DNA of 59,239 bases, from NCBI GenBank assembly GCA_900470095.1, contig UBZM01000059.1, forward strand, positions 1 through 59,239. Reading direction: 5' to 3'. Within the stretch, counting starts at the first letter, position 1. The number at the start of each line of letters is the position of its first letter. Source of the stretch: Hyphomicrobiales bacterium (GTDB taxonomy: Bacteria > Pseudomonadota > Alphaproteobacteria > Rhizobiales > Beijerinckiaceae). Positions 18,319-26,409 of this stretch are shown here, piece by piece. The translations under genes and the position numbers were made by a program. Below the pieces are notes generated by a model, which did not search any database, was not told the DNA's origin, and saw only the letters and a program-made list of their open reading frames with translations.

Positions 18319-18386
18319 CCCATGCCCGAGGCATGGGAGCCTTCCTCGACACGCACATGCCAGTCGAAGAAGGCTCCCGCCATGCC
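18319..18386 (+). promoter_or_regulatory. Alternative hairpins covering the start of the 2OG oxygenase gene
   Basis: A short perfect hairpin, CCCATGCC-cga-GGCATGGG, occupies 18319-18337. Its right arm is also the beginning of a longer dyad: 18330-18350 pairs with 18363-18386 over about 21 positions (one mismatch and one small bulge). The second arm contains the purine-rich site GAAGAAGG and the ATG at 18382. The two structures cannot form together, so the leader could switch between open and sequestered translation starts. A simple repeat-derived palindrome is the alternative reading. Confidence 0.5.
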
Positions 18387-19119
18387 CGCCGCAGCAAGAC
18401 CGACGGAAGTCCCCTCCCTCGCATCCCGCGTCGATGCGCTGCACTGGCGCCGCATCGAGGCGGAACTCGACTCGCATGGCGTCGGCCTGACCGGCCCCTT
18501 GCTCAGCCCGGAGGAGTGCCGCGCGCTGGCTGCGCTCTATGCCGATGAGAGCCATTTCCGCAGCCGCATCGTCATGGCGCGGCACGGCTTTGGCAGTGGC
18601 GAGTACCAGTACTTCGCCCATCCGTTGCCGGAGATGCTCGCGGCTCTGCGCCCAGTCATCTATGAGCGCCTCGCTCCCGTCGCCAATCGCTGGAACGAGA
18701 CGCTGGGGATCGCGCAGCGCTATCCCGAGGCTCTCGACGCATTCCTCGCGCTCTGCCACGAGGCCGGGCAGACCCGGCCGACCCCGCTGCTGCTGAAGTA
18801 CGGCGCGGGTGATTATAACTGCCTGCATCAGGACCTTTACGGCGACCTGTTCTTCCCGTTCCAGATGGTCATCCTGCTCTCGCAGCCAGGAGTCGATTTC
18901 ACCGGTGGCGAGTTCACTCTGGTCGAGCAGCGGCCGCGCATGCAGTCGCGGCCCGAGGTCGTGCCGCTGGCTCAGGGAGAAGCCGCGATCTTCGCCGTGC
19001 AGCACCGGCCGATGCGGGGTTCCCGCGGCACCTACCGCGTCAATCTCCGCCACGGCGTCAGCCGGGTGCGCTCGGGCGAGCGCTACACCACCGGGCTGAT
19101 CTTTCACGACGCGCGCTGA
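18382..19119 (+). CDS. 2OG-Fe(II) oxygenase, PF09859/COG3826-like
   Basis: This soluble protein of 245 residues has the jelly-roll oxygenase signature: the iron ligands H149 and D151 in YNCLHQDLYGDLFFPFQ, a GGEF strand (175-178), and a distal His, probably H224 in VNLRHGVSRVRSGERY, where R230 or R234 could bind 2-oxoglutarate. It corresponds to a conserved bacterial family formerly of unknown function; the substrate is unknown. The ATG at 18382 gives the family N-terminus (SRVDALHWRRIEAELDSHG near residue 15). An upstream in-frame start would run through the palindromic leader and looks spurious. Confidence 0.85.
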   Translation: MPAAARPTEVPSLASRVDALHWRRIEAELDSHGVGLTGPLLSPEECRALAALYADESHFRSRIVMARHGFGSGEYQYFAHPLPEMLAALRPVIYERLAPVANRWNETLGIAQRYPEALDAFLALCHEAGQTRPTPLLLKYGAGDYNCLHQDLYGDLFFPFQMVILLSQPGVDFTGGEFTLVEQRPRMQSRPEVVPLAQGEAAIFAVQHRPMRGSRGTYRVNLRHGVSRVRSGERYTTGLIFHDAR

Positions 19120-19157
19120 GTCTTACGCACTCGCCCAGGGGACAGCGCGTTTCGCGT

Positions 19158-19838
19158 TCAGCCCGGCGCCGAGGGCCGCGCCTCCTGCTCCATGCTGCTG
19201 CCGCGCAGTCCGCCGGGAACGCAAAGCTTCGGATAAAGCCGCGACATCTCGCGGATCAGGAACTTCACCGGCACATCGAAGAAGCTGCCGTGCTGGGCGA
19301 CATAGTCCATAAAACTGCGGCCCTGCCCATCGAAGCTCTGCAGCAGCGCATCGCTCTTGCCGTCGAAGCCGAGCGTCGCAACGCCGAGCCTGTCGCAGAG
19401 GCGCGCGTTGAAGGTCGGAGAAGCCTTCAGCCAGCGCCCGTCGAGGAAAACCTCGGTATAGCCGTGATAGGCGAAGACATTGGTGCCGACGGCCTCCAGC
19501 AGGCGCGGCGTGGCGAGATGGTTCTTGACGTCGGCGAGCCCGAGGCGGGCGGGAATGCCGAGGGCCCGGCAATAGGCAGCGTAAAGCGCGGCCTTGCCGA
19601 CGCAGTAGCCGATGCCGGCCGCCAGCACGGAGCTGGCGCGATAGGTCTCGGGATTGAGATAGTCGCCATAGGGGTCATAGCGGATGCCGTCGCGTACCGC
19701 CTGATAGAGAATACCAGCCTGCTCGGCGGGGTCGCTGATGCCCGAAGTCAGCAGGCGCGCCTCGGCGATCACCATCGGATGGTCGCTGTCGACGAACTCG
19801 GCCGGGCTCGTGAAGAGAACGCGATGGGAGTCCTGCAT
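19158..19838 (-). CDS. Transglutaminase-like domain protein
   Basis: A 226-residue cytoplasmic protein with a transglutaminase/protease core. C79 lies in IGYCVGKAALYAAYCRALGI and H125 in NVFAYHGYTEVFLDGRW. The usual Asp of the third motif is not obvious: the segment after the strand reads LKASPTFN. Such proteins can be peptidases or amidases, and many are uncharacterised. The ATG at 19838 starts MQDSHRVLFTSP; only ten bases separate it from the stop of the upstream enoyl-CoA hydratase gene, so the two form an operon read leftwards. Confidence 0.82.
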   Translation of the reverse strand: MQDSHRVLFTSPAEFVDSDHPMVIAEARLLTSGISDPAEQAGILYQAVRDGIRYDPYGDYLNPETYRASSVLAAGIGYCVGKAALYAAYCRALGIPARLGLADVKNHLATPRLLEAVGTNVFAYHGYTEVFLDGRWLKASPTFNARLCDRLGVATLGFDGKSDALLQSFDGQGRSFMDYVAQHGSFFDVPVKFLIREMSRLYPKLCVPGGLRGSSMEQEARPSAPG

Positions 19839-19848
19839 CTCAAATCCC

Positions 19849-20640
19849 CTAGCGGCCCGTGAAGTGAGTTGGCCGCTTCTCCAGGAAGGCCGCCACTCCC
19901 TCGCTGAAATCCGTCGTCCGGGTCGAGGCGTGGAAGGCGTCGCGCTCGGCGTCCAGCTGGTTGCCCAGGTTGTTGCCGAGCGAAGCACCGAGCAGCGCCT
20001 TGATCCGGCCATAGGCCTGCGTCGGCCCGGCAGCGAGCCTGCGCGCCAGCGCCATGGCCTCGGCATCGAGGATCTCGGCCGCCACCGTGCGATTGATCAG
20101 GCCGAGCCGCAGCGCCTCGCCGGCATCGATCGTCTCGGCCAGCAACGCCAGCTCCTTGGCCTTCTTCATGCCGACGATGCGCGGCAGATGATAGGTCCCG
20201 GACCCGTCCGGCGTCGCGCCGATGCGGGCATAGGCCAGCGTGAACTTTGCATTCTCGGCGGCGATCGCGAGATCGCAGGCGAGCGCCAGGCTGAAACCCG
20301 CTCCGGCCACCGCGCCATGCAGGCAGGCGATCGAAGGCTGCGGTAGTTCATCGAGCCGTCTTAGCCCGGCATGCAGCGGAGTGATGATCGCCTCGATCGC
20401 GGCCTCGGGGTCGCCGCCGGCGCTGAATTGCGAAACGTCGCCGCCAGCACAGAAGCCCCTGCCCGCGCCTTTCAGCAGGATGGCGCGGACATCCCGGCGT
20501 GCCGCGATCTCCTCGATCCGGGCCAGGAAGGTTTCCGCCATGGCCGCGTCGAAGGCATTCAGCACCTCAGGGCGGTTCAGCGTCAGCACCGCGACGCCGG
20601 CCTCGACGGTCAACAGGATGGACGAGGAAGGATCGGTCAT
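19849..20640 (-). CDS. Enoyl-CoA hydratase/isomerase, PaaG-like
   Basis: Crotonase-fold enzyme of 263 residues. The two oxyanion-hole segments are visible (GAGRGFCAGGDVSQF and HGAVAGAGFSLALACDLAI). The active-site stretch reads GATPDGSGTYHLPRIVG, with Asp where classic hydratases have Glu, as in PaaG-type 1,2-epoxyphenylacetyl-CoA isomerases and related enzymes. It may hydrate or isomerise an enoyl-CoA; the exact substrate is open. It precedes the transglutaminase-like gene in the same orientation. Confidence 0.87.
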   Translation of the reverse strand: MTDPSSSILLTVEAGVAVLTLNRPEVLNAFDAAMAETFLARIEEIAARRDVRAILLKGAGRGFCAGGDVSQFSAGGDPEAAIEAIITPLHAGLRRLDELPQPSIACLHGAVAGAGFSLALACDLAIAAENAKFTLAYARIGATPDGSGTYHLPRIVGMKKAKELALLAETIDAGEALRLGLINRTVAAEILDAEAMALARRLAAGPTQAYGRIKALLGASLGNNLGNQLDAERDAFHASTRTTDFSEGVAAFLEKRPTHFTGR

Positions 20641-20752
20641 CGGCGGGTTCCGGAGCGGCGACTGCCCGGTTCTACCATGGGCAATTCGGCCTGCGGCACT
20701 CCGAATCCTGCGCAGCGGAAGCGCAGAAATGCTCGCAAGGCGAGCGCGAAGC

Positions 20753-20786
20753 CCCGGGAGCCCTCTCGGTTCAGAGGGCCCCCGGG
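20753..20786 (-). terminator. Strong hairpin downstream of the aminotransferase gene
   Basis: A 14-bp stem with one mismatch and a 6-nt loop (left arm CCCGGGAGCCCTCT, right arm AGAGGGCCCCCGGG) lies just beyond the aminotransferase stop. No T-run follows on either side, so it may act as a transcript stabiliser or a Rho-assisted end rather than a classic intrinsic terminator. Confidence 0.5.
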
Positions 20787-20799
20787 ACTTCTCCCCTCG

Positions 20800-21999
20800 T
20801 CAGGCCACCGCAGCCTTTGGCGTATTGGCTTCTTCGCGGCCTTCGAGCGCGGCCATCGCCGCCTGCACGCCGCCACTGCGATGCGGCACGCCGGCGGCCG
20901 CCAGCCCCATCTCGACGCCGGACAGCGCGCCAAGCAGGGTCAGTTCATTGCATTCGCCGAGATGGCCGATCCGGAAGACCTTGCCGGCAACCTTGCCGAG
21001 GCCGGAGCCGAGCGAGATGTTGAACTTCTCGAGCGCCACCTTGCGGTAATGGTCGGCGTCGTGGCTCGGCGGCATCAGCACAGCGGTCAGCACCGGCGAA
21101 TATTCCGCGGGGTTCTCGCAGAGGATCTCCAGCCCCCAGGCCTTCACCGCGGACCTCGTCGCCGCGGCAAGGCGCTCATGGCGGGCGAAGACGGCATCCA
21201 GCCCTTCCTCATGCAGCATCCTGACGGCTTCGCGCAGGCCGTAGAGCAGATTCGTCGCCGGCGTGTAGGGGAAGAAGCCGTTGGCGTTGATCTTCACCAT
21301 CTCCTGCCAGTCCCAATAGGAGCGCGGCATTGTGTTCGCCCGCGAGGCGGCCATCGCCTTTTCCGAGATCGCGTTGAAGCTGAGGCCCGGCGGCAGCATC
21401 AGGCCCTTTTGCGAGCCCGAAACCGTGACGTCGACCTGCCACTCGTCGTGCCTGTAGTCGACCGAGGCGAGCGAGGAAATGGTGTCGACCATGAACAGCG
21501 CCGGGTGACCGGCCTTGTCGATCGCCTTGCGGATCTCGGCGATCCGACTGGTCGAACCGGTGGAGGTCTCGTTATGGACGACCATCACCGCCTTGATCTT
21601 GTGGCCGCGGTCCTCGGCCAGCTTTGCCTCGATCGCGGCCGGATCGGCGCCACGGCGCCAGTCGCCCGGAATGAAATCGACCTCGATGCCGAAACGCCCG
21701 GCGATCTGGCGCCAGAGCGTGGCGAAATGGCCGGTCTCGGCCATAAGCACGGTGTCGCCGGGCGAGAGCGTATTGACGATCGCCGCTTCCCAGGCACCGG
21801 TCCCGGAGGACGGATAGATCACCACCGGTTGGCTGGTCTTGAACACCGACTTGGCGCCGTCGAGCACCTCGCGCCCGAGCTTCGCGAACTCGGCGCTGCG
21901 ATGATCGATCACCGGCATGTCCATGGCCCGCAGGATGCGGTCGGGAACCGGGCTCGGGCCGGGAATCTGAAGGAAATGGCGGCCCTGCTGCGATGCCAT
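20800..21999 (-). CDS. Class V aminotransferase, serine/alanine-glyoxylate type
   Basis: A PLP enzyme of 399 residues. The opening HFLQIPGPSPVPDRILRAMD, SSGTGAWEAAIVNTLSPGD, the cofactor-binding MVDTISSLASVDYRHDEW and the Schiff-base lysine K198 in VTVSGSQKGLMLPPG are those of serine-glyoxylate or alanine-glyoxylate aminotransferases. It would transfer an amino group to glyoxylate to give glycine. BhcA of the beta-hydroxyaspartate cycle is a relative, but the other bhc genes are absent. It is divergent from the GntR gene, and its leader shares a motif with the tctC leader. Confidence 0.9.
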   Translation of the reverse strand: MASQQGRHFLQIPGPSPVPDRILRAMDMPVIDHRSAEFAKLGREVLDGAKSVFKTSQPVVIYPSSGTGAWEAAIVNTLSPGDTVLMAETGHFATLWRQIAGRFGIEVDFIPGDWRRGADPAAIEAKLAEDRGHKIKAVMVVHNETSTGSTSRIAEIRKAIDKAGHPALFMVDTISSLASVDYRHDEWQVDVTVSGSQKGLMLPPGLSFNAISEKAMAASRANTMPRSYWDWQEMVKINANGFFPYTPATNLLYGLREAVRMLHEEGLDAVFARHERLAAATRSAVKAWGLEILCENPAEYSPVLTAVLMPPSHDADHYRKVALEKFNISLGSGLGKVAGKVFRIGHLGECNELTLLGALSGVEMGLAAAGVPHRSGGVQAAMAALEGREEANTPKAAVA

Positions 22000-22060
22000 G
22001 GCGATAACTCCCTATTCGGACGTGGCGGCACTTCCGGCTCGCCGCTCGTGATGGCCGATG

Positions 22061-22071
22061 TTTTGCATTCA
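22061..22071. promoter_or_regulatory. Shared motif TTTTGCATTCA, candidate GntR operator
   Basis: The 11-bp motif lies between the divergent aminotransferase and GntR genes. Its exact reverse complement recurs upstream of tctC at 22997-23007. Both copies sit in the promoter regions flanking the GntR gene, which suggests binding by that regulator. The rest of each surrounding region differs, so this is not just a duplicated promoter. Confidence 0.5.
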
Positions 22072-22158
22072 TTTTTGCCTTTGGCAACACCGCCCGCGCG
22101 TGCAATATTACGCCGATCGATCTCGACACGGGGCCGCCCACTCGCGTAGCAAACCAGC

Positions 22159-22905
22159 ATGACGAACATCGCCCTCGACACTGAGACGACCGAAGGCCCG
22201 TCGCTGCGACGCGAGGACGGCGCCGGGCAGACATCGCTGCACGGCGAACTCCTGGCCGCGCTGCGCGACTATATCGTCGAAGGCAATCTCGCCGATGGCG
22301 CGCGCGTACCCGAGCGCCTGCTCTGCGACCGGTTCGGCATCTCACGCACACCGCTGCGCGAGGCGCTCAAGGTCCTGGCCGCGGAGGGGCTGATCGACCT
22401 CCTGCCCAATCGCGGAGCACGCGTGCGCGCCCTCAGCGCCGACGATCTGCGCGAATTGTTCGACGTGATGGGCGGGCTCGAAGCTTTGGCAGGGCGACTG
22501 GCCTGCGAACGCATCAGCGACGAGGAAATCGCAGAAATCGAGCAGTCTCATCACGAGATGTATCGTTTCTACCTGCGGCGCGACATGCACGGCTATTTCC
22601 AGTGCAACCAGGACATCCACCGCATGATCGTCGCAGCCGCCGGCAACGCGACACTCAGTGCGACCTATAACAGCATTGCCGGCCGCATCCGGCGCGTGCG
22701 CTATTCCGCCAATCTCGACAAGGAGCGCGATCGCTGGGGCGAGGCGATGCGCGAGCACGAGGCCATCCTCGATGCCCTGCGCCGGCGCGCCGGCAGCGAA
22801 CTCAGCGACATCATGTTCCTGCATCTGCGCAACAAGCGAAAGGCGGCGCAGCATCAGAGCGCCACGCAGACGGACGAGCTGGACGAAGAGAGCCATTCGG
22901 CCTGA
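22159..22905 (+). CDS. GntR-family regulator with FCD domain
   Basis: The protein is 248 residues long. The winged helix-turn-helix (ALRDYIVEGNLADGARVPE, then LCDRFGISRTPLREALKVLAAEGLI, up to about residue 90) is followed by a helical FCD effector domain with the metal/ligand histidines expected around HHEMYRF, CNQDIHRMIV and MREHEAILDAL. FCD regulators usually repress catabolic genes and respond to organic acids. Its position between the aminotransferase and tct genes, with a shared motif on both sides, points to local regulation. Confidence 0.9.
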   Translation: MTNIALDTETTEGPSLRREDGAGQTSLHGELLAALRDYIVEGNLADGARVPERLLCDRFGISRTPLREALKVLAAEGLIDLLPNRGARVRALSADDLRELFDVMGGLEALAGRLACERISDEEIAEIEQSHHEMYRFYLRRDMHGYFQCNQDIHRMIVAAAGNATLSATYNSIAGRIRRVRYSANLDKERDRWGEAMREHEAILDALRRRAGSELSDIMFLHLRNKRKAAQHQSATQTDELDEESHSA

Positions 22906-22995
22906 GTCAGCCGCGCGCTCAGACCTCATTGGCATTTGCGCCGAGCGCCGACCGGAGACCGCTCGTCGTCAATCCGGCCATCTTCATTTTTCAGA

Positions 22996-23007
22996 TTGAA
23001 TGCAAAA
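22996..23007. promoter_or_regulatory. Second copy of the GntR-linked motif upstream of tctC
   Basis: TTGAATGCAAAA contains the exact reverse complement of the motif at 22061-22071. It lies about 63 bp before the tctC start, near where a promoter would be expected. Confidence 0.5.
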
Positions 23008-23069
23008 TTTTTTGATTCTAGGCTCTCGCTACGGCGCCGACAGAGCGCGTTGCAGGGAGGTTGGAAGAG

Positions 23070-24053
23070 ATGAAGCAGCATTGGCTTGCCGCTGGCGCGG
23101 CGCTCGCAGCAGTGACGACACCCGCACTGGCCTGGGAGCCGACCAAGGCCATCGAAATCGTCGTCCCCTTCTCGGCCGGCGGCGCCTCCGACCAGATGGC
23201 GCGGACGATGCAGGGCATCATCCAGAAGAATAACCTGACCTCGCAGCCGATCATCGTGGTCAACAAGCCGGCCGCCGGCGGCGCCGAGGGCATGCTCGAT
23301 ATCCAGAAGGCGGCGGGCGACCCGCACAAGCTGATCACCACGTCGAGCGGCATCTTCATGACGCCGATGGCGACCAAGCTGCCGCTGAACTGGACCGAAT
23401 ACACGCCGATCGCGATGATGGCGCAGGATTCCTTCGTGCTCTGGGTCAACGCCAAGGCGCCCTACCAGACCGCCGGCGACTTCATGACAGCGGCGAAGGC
23501 AGCCTCGCCCCCGCTCAAGATCGGCGGCACCTCGTCGAAGCGCGAAGACAACCTGATCGTCTTCGGCATGGAGAAGGCCGGCGGGGTCAAGTTCGCCTAT
23601 ATCCCGCATACCAGCGGCGGCCAGGCCTCGACCCAGCTTTCCGGCAATCACATCGATGCCAGCACCAACAACCCGGCCGAGGACGTCGCCAACTGGCGGG
23701 GCGGCGCGACACGGCCGATCTGTGTCTTCTCCGAGCAGAAGATGACCTACTCGACGCCGGTCGCCGACGGAAAATCCTGGGCCGACATCCCGACCTGCGC
23801 CTCGCAGGGGCTGAACGTCACCTACCAGATGCTGCGCGGCATGTTCATGCCCGGCAAGGTCACCAAGGAGCAGCAGGCCTTCTACGTGAACCTGTTCAAG
23901 AAGGTCTCCGAGACGCCGGAATGGAAGGACTACCTCGCCCGCAGCGCGCTGGTTCCGGATTATCGCGACGGCGAGGCTTTCGTCACCTTCCTCAAGGCCG
24001 ATGAGGAGAAGCACGCCAAGCTGATGGGCGAGGCCGGCTTCACGGCGAAGTAG
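23070..24053 (+). CDS. tctC: Tripartite tricarboxylate transporter substrate-binding protein
   Basis: A periplasmic binding protein (327 residues) of the Bug/TctC family, with a signal peptide ending near residue 22 (AAVTTPALA) and the family opening KAIEIVVPFSAGGASDQMAR. It captures a carboxylate for the TctAB channel. The ATG at 23070 has GGAGG nine bases upstream; the TTG at 23061 directly abuts that site and is too close. The order C-B-A with TctB and TctA downstream is standard. Bug proteins bind many carboxylates; the ligand here is unknown, though the neighbouring 2-hydroxyacid dehydrogenase suggests a hydroxy acid. Confidence 0.92.
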   Translation: MKQHWLAAGAALAAVTTPALAWEPTKAIEIVVPFSAGGASDQMARTMQGIIQKNNLTSQPIIVVNKPAAGGAEGMLDIQKAAGDPHKLITTSSGIFMTPMATKLPLNWTEYTPIAMMAQDSFVLWVNAKAPYQTAGDFMTAAKAASPPLKIGGTSSKREDNLIVFGMEKAGGVKFAYIPHTSGGQASTQLSGNHIDASTNNPAEDVANWRGGATRPICVFSEQKMTYSTPVADGKSWADIPTCASQGLNVTYQMLRGMFMPGKVTKEQQAFYVNLFKKVSETPEWKDYLARSALVPDYRDGEAFVTFLKADEEKHAKLMGEAGFTAK

Positions 24054-24060
24054 CCCTTGC

Positions 24061-24219
24061 ATGATCGGACCGGAACCATATCCGATCCGATCATGCAGCC
24101 TTCTACGTTTGCATCGGCTTTTCCGAAAACCGCGCCCCTCTTTTCGGGCCGATGCTCCAGCCTTTCCGCGTTTGCATCGGCTTTCCCGAAAACCGCGATC
24201 CACTTTTCGGGCCGATGCT
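24061..24219 (+). repeat. Tandem extragenic palindromic repeats
   Basis: Two copies of a 46-base dyad, at 24111-24156 and 24174-24219, run from GCATCGGCTTT to GGGCCGATGCT, with an inner GAAAACCGCG and CTTTTCGG pair. The period is 63 bp. A further dyad (ATGATCGGACCGG ... CCGATCCGATCAT, 24061-24093) precedes them. A related composite, in the same order, occurs at 46101-46193. The array lies between tctC and tctB, where it could stabilise or attenuate the operon mRNA; this is inference. Confidence 0.75.
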
Positions 24220-24283
24220 TTGGCCTGAGCTCGACCGGCCCGCCGTCACGGCGGGCCTCCTCCCTCTGCCGACGGAGATCCCG

Positions 24284-24781
24284 ATGTCCGCTCATCCTGA
24301 AGGCGAAACGCCGCGCGGCCTCTCGCGCCGCCCCGTCGAACTCGTCACGGCCGCGATCCTGATCGGCCTCGCCTTCGTCGTGCTCTGGGATTCCTATGGC
24401 CGCGGAGCGGGCTGGGACAATGGTCCGCAGAACGGCTTCTTTCCGGCCCGCGTCGGCTGGCTGTTCCTGGCCGCCTCGCTGTTCATCCTGGTGCAGTCCT
24501 TTCGCACCGAGAATAGCGTCTTCGTCACCTTCGAGCAGCTCGGGCAGGTTTCGCGCGTGCTCGGCCCGCTCGTTCTCTTCGTCGCGCTGATCCAGCCGCT
24601 CGGGCTCTATGTCGCCGCGAGCATCTTCATCCTCGTCTTCATGGCGGTCGTCGCGACCTCGCGCTGGTGGAGCATCGTGCTCACCGCCATCCTCGTGCCG
24701 ATCGTCTGTTTCTGGATCTTCGAACAGCAGTTCCGCGTGCCCCTGCCCAAGGGTCCGCTCGAAGCCATGCTCGGCTATTGA
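24284..24781 (+). CDS. tctB: Tripartite tricarboxylate transporter small permease subunit
   Basis: A small integral membrane protein of 165 residues with four hydrophobic segments: VELVTAAILIGLAFVVLW, VGWLFLAASLFILVQSF, VLGPLVLFVALIQPLGLYVA and VLTAILVPIVCFWIFEQQF. The family-typical FWIFEQQFRVPLPKGPLE ends the protein. The ATG at 24284 has GGAG upstream. It partners TctA, whose gene begins 10 bp later. Confidence 0.88.
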   Translation: MSAHPEGETPRGLSRRPVELVTAAILIGLAFVVLWDSYGRGAGWDNGPQNGFFPARVGWLFLAASLFILVQSFRTENSVFVTFEQLGQVSRVLGPLVLFVALIQPLGLYVAASIFILVFMAVVATSRWWSIVLTAILVPIVCFWIFEQQFRVPLPKGPLEAMLGY

Positions 24782-24791
24782 GGTTACGCTG

Positions 24792-26321
24792 ATGGAAGAC
24801 CTCTCCTCGCTGATCGCCGGCTTCCAGGTCGCGCTCTCCTGGCACAATGTCGGATTCATGGTGATCGGCGTGGTGCTCGGCATCATCGTCGGCGTGCTGC
24901 CGGGCCTCGGCGGTCCGAACGGGGTCGCGATCCTGCTGCCGCTGACCTTCGGCATGGACCCGACCTCGGCGATCATCCTGCTCTCCTCGATCTACTGGGG
25001 GGCGCTGTTCGGCGGCGCGATCACCTCGATCCTGTTCAATATCCCCGGCGAGGCCTGGTCGGTCGCGACCACCTTCGACGGCTATCCGATGGCGGTGCAG
25101 GGCAAGGCGGCCGAGGCGCTCACCGCCGCCTTCACGGCCTCGTTCATCGGAGCCTTGTCCGGCGTTATCCTGATCACCTTCGTCGCGCCCCTGGTCGCCT
25201 CCTTCGCGCTGCGCTTCGGGCCGGCCGAGTTCTTCGCCGTCTTCCTGCTGACCTTCTGCTCCTTCATCGGCATGGGCCGTGAGAACCGGGCCAAGATCCT
25301 GGCCTCGCTCTGCATCGGCTTCCTGCTGGCGGCAGTCGGGCTCGACTCGATCTCGGGCGATTTGCGCATGACTTTCGGCTCGACCGAGCTGATGCGCGGT
25401 TTCGACTTCCTGATCGTCGTGATCGGCCTGTTCGGCGTCAGCGAGATCCTGCTCACCGTAGAGGAAGGTCTGGTCTTCAAGGGCAAGCAGGCGACGATCG
25501 ATCTCAAGGTCGTGCTGCGGACCTGGGCCGGGCTGCCGCGCTACTGGGCGACGCTCGTCCGCTCCAGCCTCGTCGGCATGTGGATGGGCGTGACGCCGGG
25601 CGGCGCGATCGCCGCCTCCTTCATGGGCTACGGCCTCGCAAAGCGTTTCTCGCGACGCGGCGCCAATTTCGGCAAGGGCGAGATCGAGGGCGTGCTGGCG
25701 CCGGAGACCGCGGCGCATGCCGCCGGCACCAGCGCCTTGCTGCCGATGCTGGCGCTCGGCATCCCGGGCTCGGCCACTGCGGCCGTGCTGCTCGGCGGCC
25801 TGCTGGTCTGGGGGCTTCAGCCCGGCCCGATGCTCTTCGTCGAGCAGAAGGATTTTGTCTGGGGGCTGATCGCCTCGATGTATCTCGGCAATCTCGCCGG
25901 CCTGATCATCGTGCTGGCGACCGTGCCGCTGTTTGCCGCGATCATGCGCATCCCCTTCTCCTTCGTCGCGCCGGTGATCCTGATCGTCTGCGCCATCGGC
26001 GCCTACACGATCTCCAACTCGATCTTCGACATCTGGCTGATGCTGATCTTCGGCATCATCGGCTATGTCTTCAAGAAGCTCGATTACCCGCTCGCGCCGC
26101 TGGTGTTGGCGCTCGTCCTTGGCGACCGGGCCGAGGACGCCTTCCGGCAGGCCTTGCTCGGCTCCGGCGGCAGTCTCGGGGTCTTCTTCGCCAACGGGCT
26201 CGTCACGACGCTGGTTGCGCTGGCGATGATCCTGCTCTTCTGGGGGCCGGTGTCGGATCTGATCGGGGCGGCGCGTCGCAGAAGCGGCCGGGCTGGAAAA
26301 GCGGCCGAAGCTGCCGAATAG
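24792..26321 (+). CDS. tctA: Tripartite tricarboxylate transporter large permease subunit
   Basis: The main channel protein has 509 residues and about twelve membrane helices. The conserved TctA motif GVLPGLGGPNGVAILLPLTF (near residue 38) and its second-half counterpart LPMLALGIPGSATAAVLLGG are present, as is PGEAWSVATTFDGYPMA. It takes up carboxylates delivered by TctC using the ion gradient. The ATG at 24792 follows the tctB stop closely. The FAD/FeS dehydrogenase gene begins 88 bp downstream and may be transcribed with it. Confidence 0.93.
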   Translation: MEDLSSLIAGFQVALSWHNVGFMVIGVVLGIIVGVLPGLGGPNGVAILLPLTFGMDPTSAIILLSSIYWGALFGGAITSILFNIPGEAWSVATTFDGYPMAVQGKAAEALTAAFTASFIGALSGVILITFVAPLVASFALRFGPAEFFAVFLLTFCSFIGMGRENRAKILASLCIGFLLAAVGLDSISGDLRMTFGSTELMRGFDFLIVVIGLFGVSEILLTVEEGLVFKGKQATIDLKVVLRTWAGLPRYWATLVRSSLVGMWMGVTPGGAIAASFMGYGLAKRFSRRGANFGKGEIEGVLAPETAAHAAGTSALLPMLALGIPGSATAAVLLGGLLVWGLQPGPMLFVEQKDFVWGLIASMYLGNLAGLIIVLATVPLFAAIMRIPFSFVAPVILIVCAIGAYTISNSIFDIWLMLIFGIIGYVFKKLDYPLAPLVLALVLGDRAEDAFRQALLGSGGSLGVFFANGLVTTLVALAMILLFWGPVSDLIGAARRRSGRAGKAAEAAE

Positions 26322-26409
26322 GTGACCGCTTCCACGGGAATGCGGGTCGTTCCGGCCGAAGCGAAATGCAGGGCCGGGGCAAGTTGAACTGGAATGGATA
26401 CGTGACGCG

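Noticed and set aside
16626..18455. 609-residue ORF on the minus strand opposite the phosphotransferase/acyl-CoA dehydrogenase genes
   Set aside because: It is a shadow frame: Arg/Asp/His-rich low-complexity translation lying exactly opposite two well-identified genes.
20800..21999. BhcA of the beta-hydroxyaspartate cycle
   Set aside because: The enzyme is related, but bhcB, bhcC and bhcD are not next to it, so a glyoxylate aminotransferase of general type is safer.
22926..24203. Minus-strand ORF opposite tctC, ending in repeated KSRCKR-like segments
   Set aside because: The repeated tail is simply translation of the palindromic repeats; the rest is antisense to tctC.
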